A DNA stretch of 64,000 bases from Flavobacterium nackdongense (GCF_004355225.1 NZ_CP037933.1:3162001-3226000), one strand, 5' to 3'. Shown: positions 10,485 through 20,078, counted from the first letter of the stretch. The notes: a model not told the origin generated them from the letters alone. Made by a program: numbers and translations.

Positions 10485-10517
10485 AAAAACCCTGTTCCCG
10501 TTTTGGAGCAGGGTTTT
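10485..10517 (+). terminator. Intrinsic terminator after small membrane protein
   Basis: Same stem-loop sequence as at 7007-7043 (CCCTGTTCC / GGAGCAGGG with a CGTTTT loop), here followed by a shorter T-run. It ends the 7181-10463 transcript; prfC converges from the other side. Confidence 0.75.
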
Positions 10518-10577
10518 GTGTTTATTAGGGTGTCGGCTTGTTGTTTTTAATCTAATACAAGAGTCAAAAAACTTTTT

Positions 10578-12167
10578 CTATTCAAATTCCGAGGTAAAGA
10601 ACAGCTTCACATTGGGGTATTTGCTTTGTGTCATTTGGATGGTGAAATCGGAATCGGCCAGAAAAACCAATTGAACGTATTTATCATGTGCCAAGAATTT
10701 TTGTTTAATTCTACGGAATTCTTTGAATTCTTCGCTTTTAGGATCATTTGGTTTTACCCAACATGCTTTGTGCACCGGAAAGGTTTCGTAAGTACATTTG
10801 GCTCCATATTCGTGCTCCAATCGGTATTGAATGACCTCGTATTGCAGTGCTCCCACGGTTCCAATGATTTTTCTGTTGTTCATTTCGAGTGTAAACAACT
10901 GTGCTACACCTTCGTCCATCAATTGATCTACCCCTTTGTCCAATTGTTTAGCTTTCAATGGGTCGGCATTGTTGATGTATCTAAAATGTTCCGGTGAGAA
11001 ACTCGGAATTCCTTTGAAACTCATCACTTCGCCTTCGGTCAGCGTATCGCCAATTTTGAAATTCCCGGTATCGTGCAATCCTACAATATCGCCGGGATAG
11101 GAGATGTCAACGATTTCTTTCTTCTCTGCGAAAAAGGCATTCGGACTCGAGAATTTTAAATTCTTTTTCTGGCGAACGTGGTAGTAGGGTTTGTTTCTTT
11201 CGAAAGTGCCCGAAACAATTTTGATGAAGGCCAAACGGTCACGGTGTTTGGGATCCATATTGGCGTGGATTTTAAAGACAAATCCGCTCATTTTTTCTTC
11301 TTTTGGGTCTACCAATCTCGTTTCGGAATCTTTGGGTCTTGGTGATGGGGCAATTTCTACAAAACAATCCAAGATTTCGCGAACACCAAAATTATTCAAA
11401 GCTGAGCCAAAGAATACGGGTTGCAATTTTCCGTCCAAATAGTCCTGACGGTCAAATTTAGGATAGACTTCATCGATCAGTTCGAGTTCTTCTCGAAGTT
11501 TATAAGCGGGCTTTTCGCCAATAATTTTCTCCAATTCCGGACTTTTTACATCCTGAAAAGCAATGGTTTCTTCAATATTCTTGCGACTGTCTCCGCTAAA
11601 TAAGTTGATGTTTTCTTCCCAAAGATTATAAATTCCCTGAAAATCATAGCCCATACCTATCGGGAAACTCAAGGGTGTTACCGTCAATCCGAGTTTTTGT
11701 TCTACTTCGTCCATCAGGTCGAAAGCATCTTTTCCTTCTCGGTCCAATTTGTTGATGAACACAATGATGGGGATGTTTCGCAAACGACATACAGCGACTA
11801 GCTTCTCGGTTTGTTCTTCGACCCCTTTGGCTACGTCAATCACCACAATCACACTATCGACAGCGGTTAGGGTTCTAAAAGTATCTTCAGCAAAATCCTT
11901 GTGTCCGGGTGTATCGAGAATGTTTATTTTTTTCTCTTTGTAATTGAATGCCAAAACCGAAGTCGAAACCGAAATTCCTCTCTGGCGTTCAATTTCCATA
12001 AAGTCGCTCGTGGCTCCTTTTTTGATTTTATTGCTTTTAACGGCTCCCGCTTCTTGGATAGCGCCACCAAAAAGGAGTAGCTTTTCTGTCAATGTTGTTT
12101 TACCCGCATCGGGATGCGAAATAATTCCAAAAGTTCTTCTACGTTGTATTTCTTCTAAAAAGCTCAT
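10578..12167 (-). CDS. prfC: Peptide chain release factor 3 (GTPase)
   Basis: Ribosome-recycling translational GTPase that removes RF1/RF2 after termination. The 529-aa length from ATG at 12167 is normal. Near the N-terminus are G1 SHPDAGKTT, the switch region ERQRGISVSTS, G3 DTPGHKDF and G4 NKLDREG. The C-terminus has the RF3-specific domain. The frame extends seven codons upstream to a TTG at 12186-12188, but that TTG is part of the TACTTTTG -7 box (12186-12193), so the ATG was chosen. Monocistronic, on the strand opposite to its neighbours. Confidence 0.95.
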   Translation of the reverse strand: MSFLEEIQRRRTFGIISHPDAGKTTLTEKLLLFGGAIQEAGAVKSNKIKKGATSDFMEIERQRGISVSTSVLAFNYKEKKINILDTPGHKDFAEDTFRTLTAVDSVIVVIDVAKGVEEQTEKLVAVCRLRNIPIIVFINKLDREGKDAFDLMDEVEQKLGLTVTPLSFPIGMGYDFQGIYNLWEENINLFSGDSRKNIEETIAFQDVKSPELEKIIGEKPAYKLREELELIDEVYPKFDRQDYLDGKLQPVFFGSALNNFGVREILDCFVEIAPSPRPKDSETRLVDPKEEKMSGFVFKIHANMDPKHRDRLAFIKIVSGTFERNKPYYHVRQKKNLKFSSPNAFFAEKKEIVDISYPGDIVGLHDTGNFKIGDTLTEGEVMSFKGIPSFSPEHFRYINNADPLKAKQLDKGVDQLMDEGVAQLFTLEMNNRKIIGTVGALQYEVIQYRLEHEYGAKCTYETFPVHKACWVKPNDPKSEEFKEFRRIKQKFLAHDKYVQLVFLADSDFTIQMTQSKYPNVKLFFTSEFE

Positions 12168-12185
12168 ATTTTTTTCAATAGTTTG

Positions 12186-12193
12186 CAAAAGTA
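12186..12193 (-). promoter_or_regulatory. prfC -7 box
   Basis: TACTTTTG on the minus strand, 18 bases before the ATG. It fits the TAnnTTTG consensus. No convincing TTG was seen 17-23 bp upstream. Confidence 0.55.
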
Positions 12194-12387
12194 CTATTTA
12201 AATGTGCGAATTGAAAAAAAAAGTATTCTCTATGGATAGAAAGGCTACTTTTTTTAATGGTTAAAAGTTAGTAATAAGTTCAGCGAGGAGCTCATCGAAG
12301 TGGAATGCTGTAAAAATGGATATCTGTTGAAGATGAATAGGGTATGTACTTAGTATGAATGGATCGTTAATGAAGGTAGGATAATAG

Positions 12388-12464
12388 TTACTATATACTT
12401 ACTATAAGGTTACTATAAGGTTACTATAAGGTTACTATAAAGTTACTATATAGTTACTATAAGA
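12388..12464. repeat. 11-bp tandem repeat, 7 copies
   Basis: Seven contiguous copies of TTACTATAAGG with changes only in the last three bases. The 11-bp period is close to one helical turn, so the TATA steps fall on one face of the DNA. Confidence 0.9.
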
Positions 12465-12611
12465 ATACCGATTCCATACGCTATATAGGGCTTTGATAGG
12501 GCTTTGATGGGGCCTTGGTATGGGGTTGATTTCACCACTCTTTTTGGCTGTCCTTTTTTGTAAAAATGAATTGTTTTGTAAAAAATTCACATTAGGGATC
12601 AAAATAGTTTA

Positions 12612-12832
12612 AGCCATTGGGTGTAATTAATCAATTTTCAATTAATCGATTCAATAAAAAATGAAACCACATAGTTCCGATAGTTATTGGAACATAGAAA
12701 AAAAGAGTTGCATAGCCCAATCCCCGGGTTCGCATAGCTATGTTTTCTCTACTAAAGTGAAACGTCTTTTAAAAATCACAAAATCTATGTGGTTAAAAAA
12801 CTTTACAAATTGAATTTCATCCTACGGGTTGT
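12612..12832. repeat. MITE-like palindromic element, diverged copy
   Basis: Inverted ends CCATTGGGTGTAATT and (reverse complement) AACCCGTAGGATGAAATT enclose inner inverted arms with ACATAG and CTATGT and a centre containing ATAGCCCA and GCATAGCTATG. The layout matches the copies at 19591-19795 and 59060-59407, though this copy is clearly diverged. No coding capacity. Confidence 0.6.
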
Positions 12833-12926
12833 TTTAAAATTGTCCAACTGCTTTATTTTTAAAATAGTATATCGTTTTCGTTAATAAGATTACACTTTTT
12901 TAATTTTCTCTTAATTAAGGATATTG

Positions 12927-12934
12927 TATATTTG
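12927..12934 (+). promoter_or_regulatory. eno -7 box
   Basis: TATATTTG, 40 bp before the enolase ATG, matches TAnnTTTG. The -33 element is not obvious. Confidence 0.55.
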
Positions 12935-12941
12935 TAACTAA

Positions 12942-14267
<1,326 letters not shown>

Positions 14268-14284
14268 TCGCACTATTTTTATTA

Positions 14285-14320
14285 AAAAGCCATTTGCGTC
14301 AAGTGAATGGCTTTTTTTTT
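14285..14320 (+). terminator. Intrinsic terminator after eno
   Basis: Stem AAAGCCATT / AATGGCTTT with an 11-base loop, followed by a run of nine or ten Ts. Confidence 0.85.
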
Positions 14321-14417
14321 GGTTTTTAACATTTTCTTTGAGAATTTCATTTTTTAATTCGTTTGTAATTGCCTAAATTTGGAGAAATAATTTATTAAAG
14401 TTTTATTACCAAAGACC

Positions 14418-15701
14418 ATGTCAAAAACAGCGAAATTAGAAATTGACGGAAAAGTTTACGAGTTGCCAATTTATGTTGGAACGGAAAATGAACTCTCTGT
14501 CGATATTAGCAAATTAAGGGATATATCTGGAGCTATTACCTTAGATCCAGGGTATAAAAATTCGGGAGCGTGTACCAGCGAAATTACTTTCCTAGATGGA
14601 GAAGAAGGTATTTTGCATTACAGAGGCTATTCCATCGAAGAATTGGCTGAAAAGTCCAATTTTCTTGAGGTCTGCTTTTTGCTAATTTACGGCGAATTGC
14701 CTACTGCAGCTCAGGTTCTAGATTTCGAGACCCATATTAGAAGATATACTTTGGTCAATGAGGAGATGAAGAGCATCATCGATGGTTTTCCGACCACCGC
14801 TCACCCAATGGGAGTACTGTCGGCTTTGACCAGCGCTTTGATTGCTTTCAATCCGAAAGCTGTCAATCCGGAACACCCAGACGAATTGTATGAAGCGGTT
14901 TGTAAGCTATTGGGCAAGTTTCTAGTAATTGCCTCTTGGACCTATAGAAAAAGCTTAGGCTATCCTTTGAATTATTACGATAACACTATTGGCTATGTTG
15001 AAAATTTCATGCAATTGATGTTTAAATTGCCAACAGAACCTTACAAGGCCGATCCCGTTGTGGTTGAAGCCCTAGATAAATTGTTCATTCTGCACGCCGA
15101 TCACGAGCAAAACTGTTCTACCTCAACAGTGCGAATGGTAGGTTCTTCTCATGCTGGTTTATTCGCTTCGGTTTCTGCGGGTATTTCTGCACTTTGGGGA
15201 CCATTACACGGGGGAGCCAACCAAGCCGTGCTTGAAATGTTGGAAGAAATTCATGCCAATGGCGGTGATGCCGAAAAATACATGGCCAAAGCCAAAGATA
15301 AAAACGACTCCTTCCGATTGATGGGCTTTGGACACCGTGTCTATAAAAACTTTGATCCTAGAGCCAAAATTATCAAGAAAGCTGCCGATGAGGTTTTGAG
15401 TACCTTGGGTGTGAATGATCCTATTTTGGAAATTGCCAAAAAATTAGAACAATTGGCCTTGGCCGACGAGTATTTTATCTCCAGAAAATTATATCCTAAC
15501 GTGGATTTCTATTCTGGTATTATTTACCGCGCCTTAGGCATTCCTACTGATATGTTTACGGTTATGTTCGCTATTGGTAGATTGCCAGGTTGGATTGCGC
15601 AATGGAAAGAAATGAGATTGAACAAAGAACCCATAGGAAGACCAAGACAAATTTACACTGGCTCTCCTTTGCGATCTTTTGTAGCTATGGAAAAACGATA
15701 A
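14418..15701 (+). CDS. gltA: Citrate synthase
   Basis: Condenses acetyl-CoA with oxaloacetate at the entry to the TCA cycle. 427 aa, the length of hexameric type II bacterial enzymes. The N-terminal domain has the GYKNSGACTSEITFLDGEEG region. Catalytic residues lie in LHADHEQN, GPLHGGANQ and GFGHRVYKNFDPR. The C-terminal RPRQIYTG segment is typical. A weak -7-like TAAATTTG is at 14374-14381. A hairpin follows at 15722-15750. Confidence 0.97.
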   Translation: MSKTAKLEIDGKVYELPIYVGTENELSVDISKLRDISGAITLDPGYKNSGACTSEITFLDGEEGILHYRGYSIEELAEKSNFLEVCFLLIYGELPTAAQVLDFETHIRRYTLVNEEMKSIIDGFPTTAHPMGVLSALTSALIAFNPKAVNPEHPDELYEAVCKLLGKFLVIASWTYRKSLGYPLNYYDNTIGYVENFMQLMFKLPTEPYKADPVVVEALDKLFILHADHEQNCSTSTVRMVGSSHAGLFASVSAGISALWGPLHGGANQAVLEMLEEIHANGGDAEKYMAKAKDKNDSFRLMGFGHRVYKNFDPRAKIIKKAADEVLSTLGVNDPILEIAKKLEQLALADEYFISRKLYPNVDFYSGIIYRALGIPTDMFTVMFAIGRLPGWIAQWKEMRLNKEPIGRPRQIYTGSPLRSFVAMEKR

Positions 15702-15721
15702 TTTCAATTTTATAAGCATTA

Positions 15722-15750
15722 GAGCCACTTCCTTCGGAGTGGTTTTTTTG
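15722..15750 (+). terminator. Intrinsic terminator after gltA
   Basis: Short stem CCACT / AGTGG around a TCCTTCGG loop, followed by seven Ts. Confidence 0.7.
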
Positions 15751-15828
15751 TATTAATTGTGGCTTATAAGGTAGCAGAAGGAGGGATTTGTGCAGCGGGG
15801 TACGAAGTCGGGAGGCTTCGCTCAGCGG

Positions 15829-15893
15829 GCTTCTCGATACAATTTTGAATAGTAAAGCTGTCGCATTACTATTCAAAATCACTCGAAGTGACG
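15829..15893. repeat. 65-bp dispersed palindromic repeat, copy 1
   Basis: Runs from GCTTCTCGATAC to CTCGAAGTGACG. The core is a perfect inverted repeat, ATTTTGAATAGTAA and its complement around a 10-base loop AGCTGTCGCA. It appears identical to 16014-16078. Related fragments occur near 50832 and 50990. Confidence 0.8.
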
Positions 15894-16013
15894 TGTGGGT
15901 AAAGAATAACGTTAATAGTACGTCAGTTCGATTTTTAAAGCTAGATAAATATTAAGATTATAACAAAAGCGTAATGCTTTAAAAATTGTATGGAGAACCC
16001 TAGCTTTCAAAAG

Positions 16014-16078
16014 GCTTCTCGATACAATTTTGAATAGTAAAGCTGTCGCATTACTATTCAAAATCACTCGAAGTGACG
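16014..16078. repeat. 65-bp dispersed palindromic repeat, copy 2
   Basis: Direct duplicate of 15829-15893, 185 bp further on, with the same 14-bp arms and 10-base loop. Confidence 0.8.
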
Positions 16079-16157
16079 GCGCTTTTTTATCCAGATCGCT
16101 CCGATTCGTATAGCGGGTAACAAATAGACTTGTATTTTGGATTGTTTTGTTTTCCTA

Positions 16158-16286
16158 CAGCTAAAGCTGTAGGCAATTCATCAGTTGAGCTAAAGCTGTA
16201 GGCAATTCAGCTAAAACCGTAGGCAATTCATTTTAAGCTAAAGCTGTAGGTAATCCATTTGTTAAGCGAAAGCTGTGGGCAATTTA
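16158..16286. repeat. Imperfect ~20-25 bp tandem repeat
   Basis: Five copies of GCTAAAGCTGTAGGCAATTC with short variable linkers and base changes (ACCGTAGG, AGCTGTGGG). Confidence 0.75.
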
Positions 16287-16404
16287 TTTGTTTTGAAATA
16301 CCTGAGTTTTGGTGTAGAAAACTGGATTTGATCGCACGAAAAACTATTTTCGGTTGGTTATAAAAATAGAATAAACAAAGCTTCTCTTATTCGAGGGGCT
16401 TTTT

Positions 16405-16412
16405 TATCTTTG
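16405..16412 (+). promoter_or_regulatory. -7 box for DDAH-like gene
   Basis: TATCTTTG, 20 bp before the ATG, fits TAnnTTTG. It overlaps the T-run of a preceding hairpin. Confidence 0.5.
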
Positions 16413-16432
16413 GCAAAACCAAAATCCCTACT

Positions 16433-17347
16433 ATGTTAGCATTAAACATAAAAAATGAGACTTCAAGATTGCGAGCTGTTGTTCTGGGCATTGCCAATAG
16501 CAATGGGCCAACGCCAACTGCCGAAGAAGCCTATGACCCCAAATCATTGGAACATATCTTAGCTGGTACTTATCCCAAAGAGGCCGATATGATTCGCGAA
16601 ATGGACGCTTTCCATCGGGTTTTTGAAAAATATGGAGTCCGCGTTTTTCGCCCGGAGATTAGGGAAAATTACAATCAGATTTTTACCAGAGATATTGGCT
16701 TTGTCATCGATGATGTTTTTATAAAATCGAATATTTTACCTGATAGAGCTCGGGAGGTGGAAGCTATTCAGTATGTAATTGACCAAATCAATCCTGCCAA
16801 AGTAGTTAGCCCACCCGAAGAAGTGCATATCGAAGGCGGAGATGTGATGTTGTGGAACGATTATATTTTCATCGGTACCTACAAAGGCAGTGACTATAAG
16901 GATTATATAACCGCCAGAACCAATGTGCAAGGGGTGCAATACATCAAAGATTTATTTCCCCATAAAAAAGTCAAGGAATTCGATTTGATCAAATCAAAAA
17001 TAGAGGCTAGGGACAATGCCTTGCATTTGGATTGTTGTTTTCAGCCTGTGGGCGATAACAAAGCAATCATATACAAACGCGGTTTCAGGGAAGAAGCCGA
17101 TTATTTATTTTTGCTTGATTTATTTCGTGAAGAGAATCTGTTTCACATTAGCAGAAAGGAAATGTATCATATGAATTCGAATGTTTTTTCTATCGATTCG
17201 AATGTGGTGGTTTCAGAACGCAAGTTTACACGATTGAATAAATGGTTGCGAAAAAACGGTTTTGTGGTTGAGGAAATTCCCTATGCTGAAATCGCCAAAC
17301 AAGAAGGGTTGTTAAGATGTTCTACCTTACCTTTGATTAGAGATTAA
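16433..17347 (+). CDS. Dimethylarginine dimethylaminohydrolase-like / arginine deiminase-superfamily enzyme
   Basis: Guanidino-group-modifying enzyme of the pentein fold, predicted to hydrolyse or transfer from an arginine-like substrate. 304 aa. The conserved acidic segment is HIEGGDV (E134, D137), the catalytic His is H198 in NALHLDCC, and the nucleophile Cys is C296 in LLRCSTLP near the C-terminus. An early TRDIGF (about 85-90) contributes a substrate-binding Arg/Asp. It precedes the related ctlX with only a repeat array between, which suggests linked arginine/citrulline metabolism. The precise substrate is not determined. Confidence 0.8.
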   Translation: MLALNIKNETSRLRAVVLGIANSNGPTPTAEEAYDPKSLEHILAGTYPKEADMIREMDAFHRVFEKYGVRVFRPEIRENYNQIFTRDIGFVIDDVFIKSNILPDRAREVEAIQYVIDQINPAKVVSPPEEVHIEGGDVMLWNDYIFIGTYKGSDYKDYITARTNVQGVQYIKDLFPHKKVKEFDLIKSKIEARDNALHLDCCFQPVGDNKAIIYKRGFREEADYLFLLDLFREENLFHISRKEMYHMNSNVFSIDSNVVVSERKFTRLNKWLRKNGFVVEEIPYAEIAKQEGLLRCSTLPLIRD

Positions 17348-17356
17348 TTATTTGTA

Positions 17357-17524
17357 GAGACGTTGTAGCAGAGAGGTTATAACAGAGACGTTGTAGCAGA
17401 GAGGTTATAACAGAGACGTTGTAACAGAGAGGTTGTAACAGATACGTTGTAGCAGAGACGTTGTAGCAGAGAGGTTGTAACAGAGACGTTGTTGTAGAGA
17501 CGTTGTTGTAGAGACGTTGTTGTA
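17357..17524. repeat. 14-bp tandem repeat, 12 copies
   Basis: Twelve contiguous 14-mers of the form GAGACGTTGTAGCA or GAGAGGTTATAACA, partly alternating between the two versions. The array ends directly in the palindrome at 17520-17552, whose left arm has the same core, so it may have grown from that arm. Confidence 0.9.
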
Positions 17525-17552
17525 GAGACGTTGCAATGCAACGTCTCTACAA
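17520..17552. repeat. Perfect 16-bp-arm palindrome
   Basis: TTGTAGAGACGTTGCA, one base, then its exact complement. It sits 18 bp before the ctlX ATG and would form a strong hairpin in the leader RNA. Confidence 0.85.
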
Positions 17553-17569
17553 ATTAAATATATAAAAAC

Positions 17570-18505
17570 ATGAATCAAACCACCAATTCTATTTTAATGA
17601 TTCGCCCCGTGGCGTTTCGAATGAACGAACAAACGGCAGTCAATAATTATTACCAAAAAGTCCTCGATGGACTGTCAAAAGAAACGGTAAATGCCAAGGC
17701 GCAGGAAGAATTTGATGCTTTTGTCACTAAACTTCGAATGGTTGGGGTTGATGTGACCGTCGTCGATGACACTATTCAGCCTGACACGCCTGACAGTATT
17801 TTTCCCAATAATTGGATTTCCTTTCACGAAAGTGGCGATGTGGTTTTGTATCCGATGTTTGCCGAAAATCGACGAGCAGAACGCAGAGAAGATATTCTGG
17901 ATGTTCTGGAAGAGGAGGGTTTTGTGATCAACGAAATTATGGATTATACTTCGGCAGAAGAGGATCATTTTTTTCTCGAAGGAACAGGAAGTATTCTGTT
18001 AGATCGAGAAAATGGTAAAGCCTATTGCGCCTTATCGCCTCGAGCTGACGAAGAATTATTCATCGAATTTTGCGAAGATTTCGAATATTCTCCCGTAATT
18101 TTTGAAGCCTTTCAAACGGTTGATGGGGAACGCAAATTGATTTATCATACCAATGTGATGATGTGCATTGGTGATACCTTTGCGGTGATTTGTGCCGATT
18201 GTATCGATGACAAGAAAGAGCGAAAAATGGTTTTGGATAGTTTGAAAGGAGACGAAAAAGAAATCATATTCATTACAGAAGATCAAGTCAATTCGTTTGC
18301 AGGCAATATGCTCGAAGTAAAAGGAGCTGACGACAGACGCTATTTAGTAATGAGCCAATCGGCGCATCAGTGTTTGACCAAAAAGCAAATTGCCCAAATC
18401 GAAGAGCATGTGACTATCTTGAGTTCGAGCTTGGATACCATCGAGGCTTGCGGCGGAGGGAGTGCCCGCTGTATGATGGCCGAAATATTCTTACCCAAAG
18501 AATAA
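17570..18505 (+). CDS. ctlX: Citrulline utilization hydrolase CtlX-type amidinohydrolase
   Basis: 311-aa pentein-fold enzyme of the family named for citrulline use. Signatures: N-terminal ILMIRPVAFRMN, DSIFPNNWISFH, FLEGTGSILLDR, YHTNVMMCIG (His region) and the C-terminal nucleophile C301 in GGGSARCMMAEIFLP. The separate upstream homologue differs in all these blocks, so this is not a recent duplication. The marC gene converges 13 bp behind the stop. Function is a family-level assignment. Confidence 0.82.
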   Translation: MNQTTNSILMIRPVAFRMNEQTAVNNYYQKVLDGLSKETVNAKAQEEFDAFVTKLRMVGVDVTVVDDTIQPDTPDSIFPNNWISFHESGDVVLYPMFAENRRAERREDILDVLEEEGFVINEIMDYTSAEEDHFFLEGTGSILLDRENGKAYCALSPRADEELFIEFCEDFEYSPVIFEAFQTVDGERKLIYHTNVMMCIGDTFAVICADCIDDKKERKMVLDSLKGDEKEIIFITEDQVNSFAGNMLEVKGADDRRYLVMSQSAHQCLTKKQIAQIEEHVTILSSSLDTIEACGGGSARCMMAEIFLPKE

Positions 18506-18518
18506 TAGGCCGAGATTG

Positions 18519-19148
18519 TTAGAGCAAATTGCCTTTGATGATCGTGATTATTGCGCTGACAATGTATTGAATTCCGATGGCAATGACAATGAATCCGACA
18601 ATTCTCGAGATGGCTACAATTCCCGATGTTCCCAGTATTTTCGCAAGATAATGGGCGCTTCTCAAGATGATGAAAATGGCAATGGCTATGGCAAAAATGG
18701 CCAAACAGGAAATAATAATTTCGTTTGTAGCATGGTGTTCCTGATAAAAGGCAATGAGCAAGGATATGGAGCCCGGACCAGCAAGCATGGGAATGGCAAG
18801 CGGGGTTAATGCTATGTCGTTTCGCTGTTGGGCTTCGGTTTCGGCTTTTTTATTGATACCTCGTTTTTTGTTGAACTTGCCTGAAAGCAAGGAGAAACCC
18901 GAGCTTACAATGATGATTCCACCCGCTATGCGCAGTGCCTCAATGCTAATGCCAAAAAAGCTCAGCACGTATTGTCCGATAAAAAAGGAAACAATCAGAA
19001 TGATAAAGACATCTATCGCGGTCCATAGTGAAATACGGGAGCGCTCTTTTTTGGTGTCGGAATGGGTGAGACCCACGAAAATAGGCACTGTTCCGATAGG
19101 GTTTAAGACCGAAAATAGCGCAGCAAATAAATAGATGAATAAATCCAT
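18519..19148 (-). CDS. MarC family (UPF0056) integral membrane protein
   Basis: 209 aa with about six hydrophobic segments. MarC hallmarks are the N-terminal LNPIGTVPIFVGLT, a central basic loop (SGKFNKKRGINKK) and the second-half repeat PLAIPMLAGPGSI. Inner-membrane location is clear; physiological function of the family is unknown. Convergent with ctlX (13-bp gap), transcribed from a -7 box at 19168-19175. Confidence 0.9.
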   Translation of the reverse strand: MDLFIYLFAALFSVLNPIGTVPIFVGLTHSDTKKERSRISLWTAIDVFIILIVSFFIGQYVLSFFGISIEALRIAGGIIIVSSGFSLLSGKFNKKRGINKKAETEAQQRNDIALTPLAIPMLAGPGSISLLIAFYQEHHATNEIIISCLAIFAIAIAIFIILRSAHYLAKILGTSGIVAISRIVGFIVIAIGIQYIVSAIITIIKGNLL

Positions 19149-19167
19149 AGGTGTTGTTTTGTCGGTA

Positions 19168-19175
19168 CAAAAGTA
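19168..19175 (-). promoter_or_regulatory. -7 box for marC-family gene
   Basis: TACTTTTG on the minus strand, 19 bp before the ATG; fits TAnnTTTG. Confidence 0.5.
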
Positions 19176-19289
19176 GGCTTTTATGAGATTTGGTTGTTAT
19201 TCATTTTTGTTTTATTTTGTGTAGATGGATGATGGATGATGGGTGATGGATGATGGGAGTAGGCAGATCTCGAGCAGTATATTACTCAG

Positions 19290-19510
19290 GTGTGGTGAGA
19301 CTCCTACGGACTGACAAATAGCCTTGTGTTTTGGGTTACTCTTGTGTGATGAGACTCCTACGGAGTGACAAATAGACTTGTGTTTTGGAATGCTCTTGTT
19401 TGGTGAGACTCCTATAGGGTGACAAATAGGACTTGTGTTTTGGAATGCTCTTGTTTGGTGAGACTCTAATGGGTTGACAAATAGGACTTGTGTTGTGGAT
19501 TGTTTCAAGC
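19290..19510. repeat. 54-bp tandem repeat, 4 copies
   Basis: The landmark GAGACT recurs at 19297, 19351, 19405 and 19460 (steps 54, 54, 55). Each unit continues with TGACAAATAG and CTTGTGTTTTGG. Single further copies lie at 20633 and 20884 inside another duplication. This and the next repeat fill the 19149-20078 spacer; no gene seen there. Confidence 0.85.
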
Positions 19511-19590
19511 CAAATGAGACTTCGAGCAGCGGGGTTGGGGGATTGCAGGTGGCAGATTTCAGATTGCAGTGGTGTTTTTGTAATTATATT

Positions 19591-19795
19591 TAACCCGTTG
19601 GGTGTAATTCAATTTAATTTTTTTAAACACATAGAATCATAGTTTTTTATTAATTTTATTAAGACGCTTCGCTTGATTTTAGTAAATCATAGCTATGTGA
19701 ACCCAAGAACTGGGCTATCCAACTCTTTTTTCTATGATTCTATGCGTTTCAATTTTACTATTTCTAAAAATTTAATAATTTCACCCAACGAGTTA
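19591..19795. repeat. MITE-like palindromic element, intact copy
   Basis: 205 bp with inverted ends TAACCCGTTGGGTGTAATT and TAACTCGTTGGGTGAAATT, then inner inverted arms (CATAGAATCATAG and complement). The centre contains CATAGCTATG and a CCCAAGAACTGGG hairpin. It has no reading frame of note. The reverse complement of its 3' two thirds reads as identical to 59060-59202. Confidence 0.8.
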
Positions 19796-20025
19796 TATTT
19801 AATAAGTTTATAGTACAATCCTCCCGTTGGGTGTGATAAGGAAGTACGAGGTACGATATACGAGGTGGGAAGTAGGAAGATGGAAGGTGGAAGAGGAAGG
19901 CGGAAGAAGAATCCAAACTCCTAAACAAGGGTGTAATTTTAATTTTATTCTAGTTGAATTACTATTAATTCGTGCAATTCGTGTTTGCAAATTTTAAAAG
20001 CGAATGCCCTGACAATCATTTTAAA

Positions 20026-20059
20026 TTGATTTCCCTTTCCTCTTTTTTGACTACCTTTG
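20026..20059 (+). promoter_or_regulatory. Promoter for CoA-binding gene
   Basis: TTG (20026-20028), 23-bp spacer, TACCTTTG (20052-20059), 19 bp before the ATG; within the spacing known for flavobacterial promoters. Confidence 0.55.
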
Positions 20060-20078
20060 TGGCATACAATTATAGACT

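Larger units (their letters stand above)
12194..12926. other. Divergent spacer prfC/eno with repeats
   Basis: More than 700 non-coding bases between divergently transcribed prfC and eno. It contains an 11-bp tandem repeat (12388-12464) and a palindromic MITE-like element (12612-12832). No supported gene. Confidence 0.6.
15751..16400. other. Repeat-filled spacer gltA / DDAH-like gene
   Basis: No supported gene. Holds two identical 65-bp palindrome-bearing repeats and an array of ~20-25 bp repeats. It ends in a hairpin AAGCTTCTC / GAGGGGCTT with a T-run (about 16379-16406) that overlaps the next promoter box. Confidence 0.6.

Noticed and set aside
12168..12188. Upstream TTG start for prfC
   Set aside because: The TTG is part of the TACTTTTG -7 box; the ATG at 12167 gives the normal RF3 N-terminus.
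10626..12201. Several plus-strand open frames over prfC
   Set aside because: Antisense shadows of a well-conserved gene, without domains.
12612..12832. Insertion sequence
   Set aside because: Has inverted ends but no transposase reading frame; reported as a MITE-like repeat instead.
18516..19134. Plus-strand open frames behind ctlX
   Set aside because: They lie opposite the MarC-family gene, whose protein motifs are clear.
19290..19510. CRISPR-like regular repeats
   Set aside because: Units are contiguous 54-mers with no unique spacers and no cas genes nearby. The arrays at 50 and 52-54 kb fail for the same reason.
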